Shown here: positions 63,207 through 64,000 of the stretch, piece by piece | Position numbering within the stretch: the first letter of the stretch is position 1 | How the letters are laid out: every line of letters starts with the position of its first letter | Source of the DNA: Pseudomonadota bacterium | Lineage (GTDB): Bacteria; Pseudomonadota; Gammaproteobacteria; Burkholderiales; Casimicrobiaceae | Assembly (NCBI GenBank): GCA_018241765.1 | Contig: JAFEDD010000002.1 | Coordinates: forward strand, 260,876 to 324,875 | Direction of reading: 5' to 3' | DNA length: 64,000 bases | Notes under the pieces: generated by a model | The model's database searches: none | What the model saw: the letters and a program-made list of their open reading frames with translations, nothing else | What the model was told of the DNA's origin: nothing | Program-made: the position numbers and the translations under genes

Positions 63207-64000
63207 GCGACGGCTCGACGTCGCTCGCGCACGCTCGATCATCGCAACATCGAAGGCTACGAAGCGCGGTCAAGCCCGCGCCTACCGGACCGATGTAGGC
63301 GACGGCTTGACGTCGCTCGCGCACGCTCGATCCTCGCAACACCGAAGGCCACGAAGCGCGGTCGAGCCCGCGCCTACAACCCGATGTAGGCGACGGCTCG
63401 ACGTCGCTCGCGCACGCCCGATCATCGCAACACCGAAGGCAACGAAGCGCGGTCAAGCCCGCGCCTACAACCCGATGTAGGCGACGGCTTGACGTCGCTC
63501 GCGCACGCTCGATCCTCGCAACATCGAAGGCCACGAAGCGCGGTCGAGCCCGCGCCTACAACCCGACGTAGGCGACGGCTCGACGTCGCTCGCGCACGCT
63601 CGATCCTCGCAACATCGAAGGCCACGAAGCGCGGTCGAGCCCGCGCCTACCGGGTGTAGGCGACGGCTTGACGTCGCTCGCGCACGCCCGATCATCGCAA
63701 CATCGAAGGCTACGAAGCGCGGTCGAGCCCGCGCCTACAACCCGATGTAGGCGACGGCGTGACGTCGCTCGCGCACGCCCGATCATCGCAACATCGAAGG
63801 CTACGAAGCGCGGTCAAGCCCGCGCCTACCGGGTGTAGGCGACGGCTTGACGTCGCTCGCGCACACCCGATCATCGCAACATCGAAGGCCATGAAGCGCG
63901 GTCAAGCCCGCGCCTACAACCCGATGTAGGCGGCGGCTTGACGTCGCTCGCGCACGCTCGATCCTCGCGACATCGAACGCCACGAAGCGCGGTCGAGCCC
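63173..64000. repeat. Tandem array of facing GTAG-type REP doublets (about 91-bp units)
   Basis: Ten units, the last cut by the window end; GAAGCGCG recurs at 63261, 63353, 63444, 63535, 63626, 63714, 63805, 63893 and 63984 (periods 92, 91, 91, 91, 88, 91, 88, 91). Each unit has two REP hairpins facing each other: on plus, GTAG then stem GCGACG/CGTCGC with loop GCTTGA or GCTCGA; on minus, GTAG then stem GCGCGG/CCGCGC with the same loop. Heads are 5-8 bases apart. The layout resembles REP/SMAG-type elements mobilised by RAYT transposases. No such gene is in the window. Confidence 0.92.

Noticed and set aside
63190-63983. Series of short minus-strand frames with RARATSSRRLH-like peptides
   Set aside because: Produced by the repeat units reading in successive frames; no start sites and no conservation expected.
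63173-64000. CRISPR array
   Set aside because: Units of about 91 bp are nearly identical along their whole length; there are no unique spacers and no cas genes. The content is REP hairpins.

Overview
The window is a GC-rich chromosomal segment, almost certainly from a betaproteobacterium, probably Burkholderiales or a close relative. The main reasons are gene order and families: a ZapB-like protein, zapA and 6S RNA; phoH-ybeY-corC-lnt-glyQ-glyS-gmhB-plsC-ygjP-like; lptM-lysA; gloB divergent from a methyltransferase followed by rnhA; a KPAKKA-type histone H1-like protein; and a CcmABCDE/G cytochrome c maturation cluster. The genus cannot be fixed from the sequence. No rRNA, tRNA, prophage, CRISPR array or transposase gene was found.

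Layout. 1-4.1 kb: ZapB-like/ZapA, 6S RNA with promoter and terminator, EVE protein, TauE-type permease, pth, glycerophosphodiesterase. 4.1-8 kb: secreted thioredoxin-fold protein and acyl-CoA-binding protein, divergent from a wax ester synthase/DGAT; then oxyR. 8-12.7 kb: PEP carboxylase and an isolated GspE/PilB-type ATPase. 12.8-22.2 kb: the RNA/envelope block phoH to the YgjP-like peptidase. 22.2-28.9 kb: lptM-lysA, histone H1-like protein, MltD-type transglycosylase, gloB, methyltransferase, rnhA. 29-38.2 kb: radC, an acyl-CoA dehydrogenase/APH-kinase pair, dtd, two paralogous periplasmic binding proteins, msrB, ttcA, a BI-1 membrane protein. 38.5-46.6 kb: RRM protein, endonuclease-fold protein plus cardiolipin synthase, and a tightly overlapping response regulator/ABC exporter/M16 peptidase series. 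46.7-51.6 kb: ccmABCDEG, tryptophan 2,3-dioxygenase, DUF4337 protein. 51.6-58.5 kb: the accessory part, with a WG-repeat protein, a decayed hydrolase, HicAB, a CoxE-like VWA protein, and a secreted subtilisin plus DUF5648 protein of distinctly lower GC flanked by inverted repeats. 58.5-63.2 kb: ion antiporter, RluF-like synthase, pmbA, yjgA, mogA. 63.2-64 kb: a tandem array running off the window.

The least ordinary content is repetitive. (1) Four copies of a 116-117 bp nested inverted repeat (termini CAACTTTTC/GAAAAGTTG, inner arms ACGGGCTT/AAGCCCGT, centre AAAGTCGACTTT), each placed just after a stop codon. (2) About ten tandem units of roughly 91 bp, each holding two facing REP hairpins with GTAG heads; the first unit forms the 3' end and stop codon of mogA. 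(3) A different 154-bp inverted repeat directly behind the DUF5648 gene, followed by a strong terminator. (4) A dyad of GGTGGGTACCCCG arms in front of the subtilisin gene. The hicAB promoter is unusually legible: TTGCAA-16-TATAAT, a perfect operator dyad in the spacer, and a predicted leaderless start.
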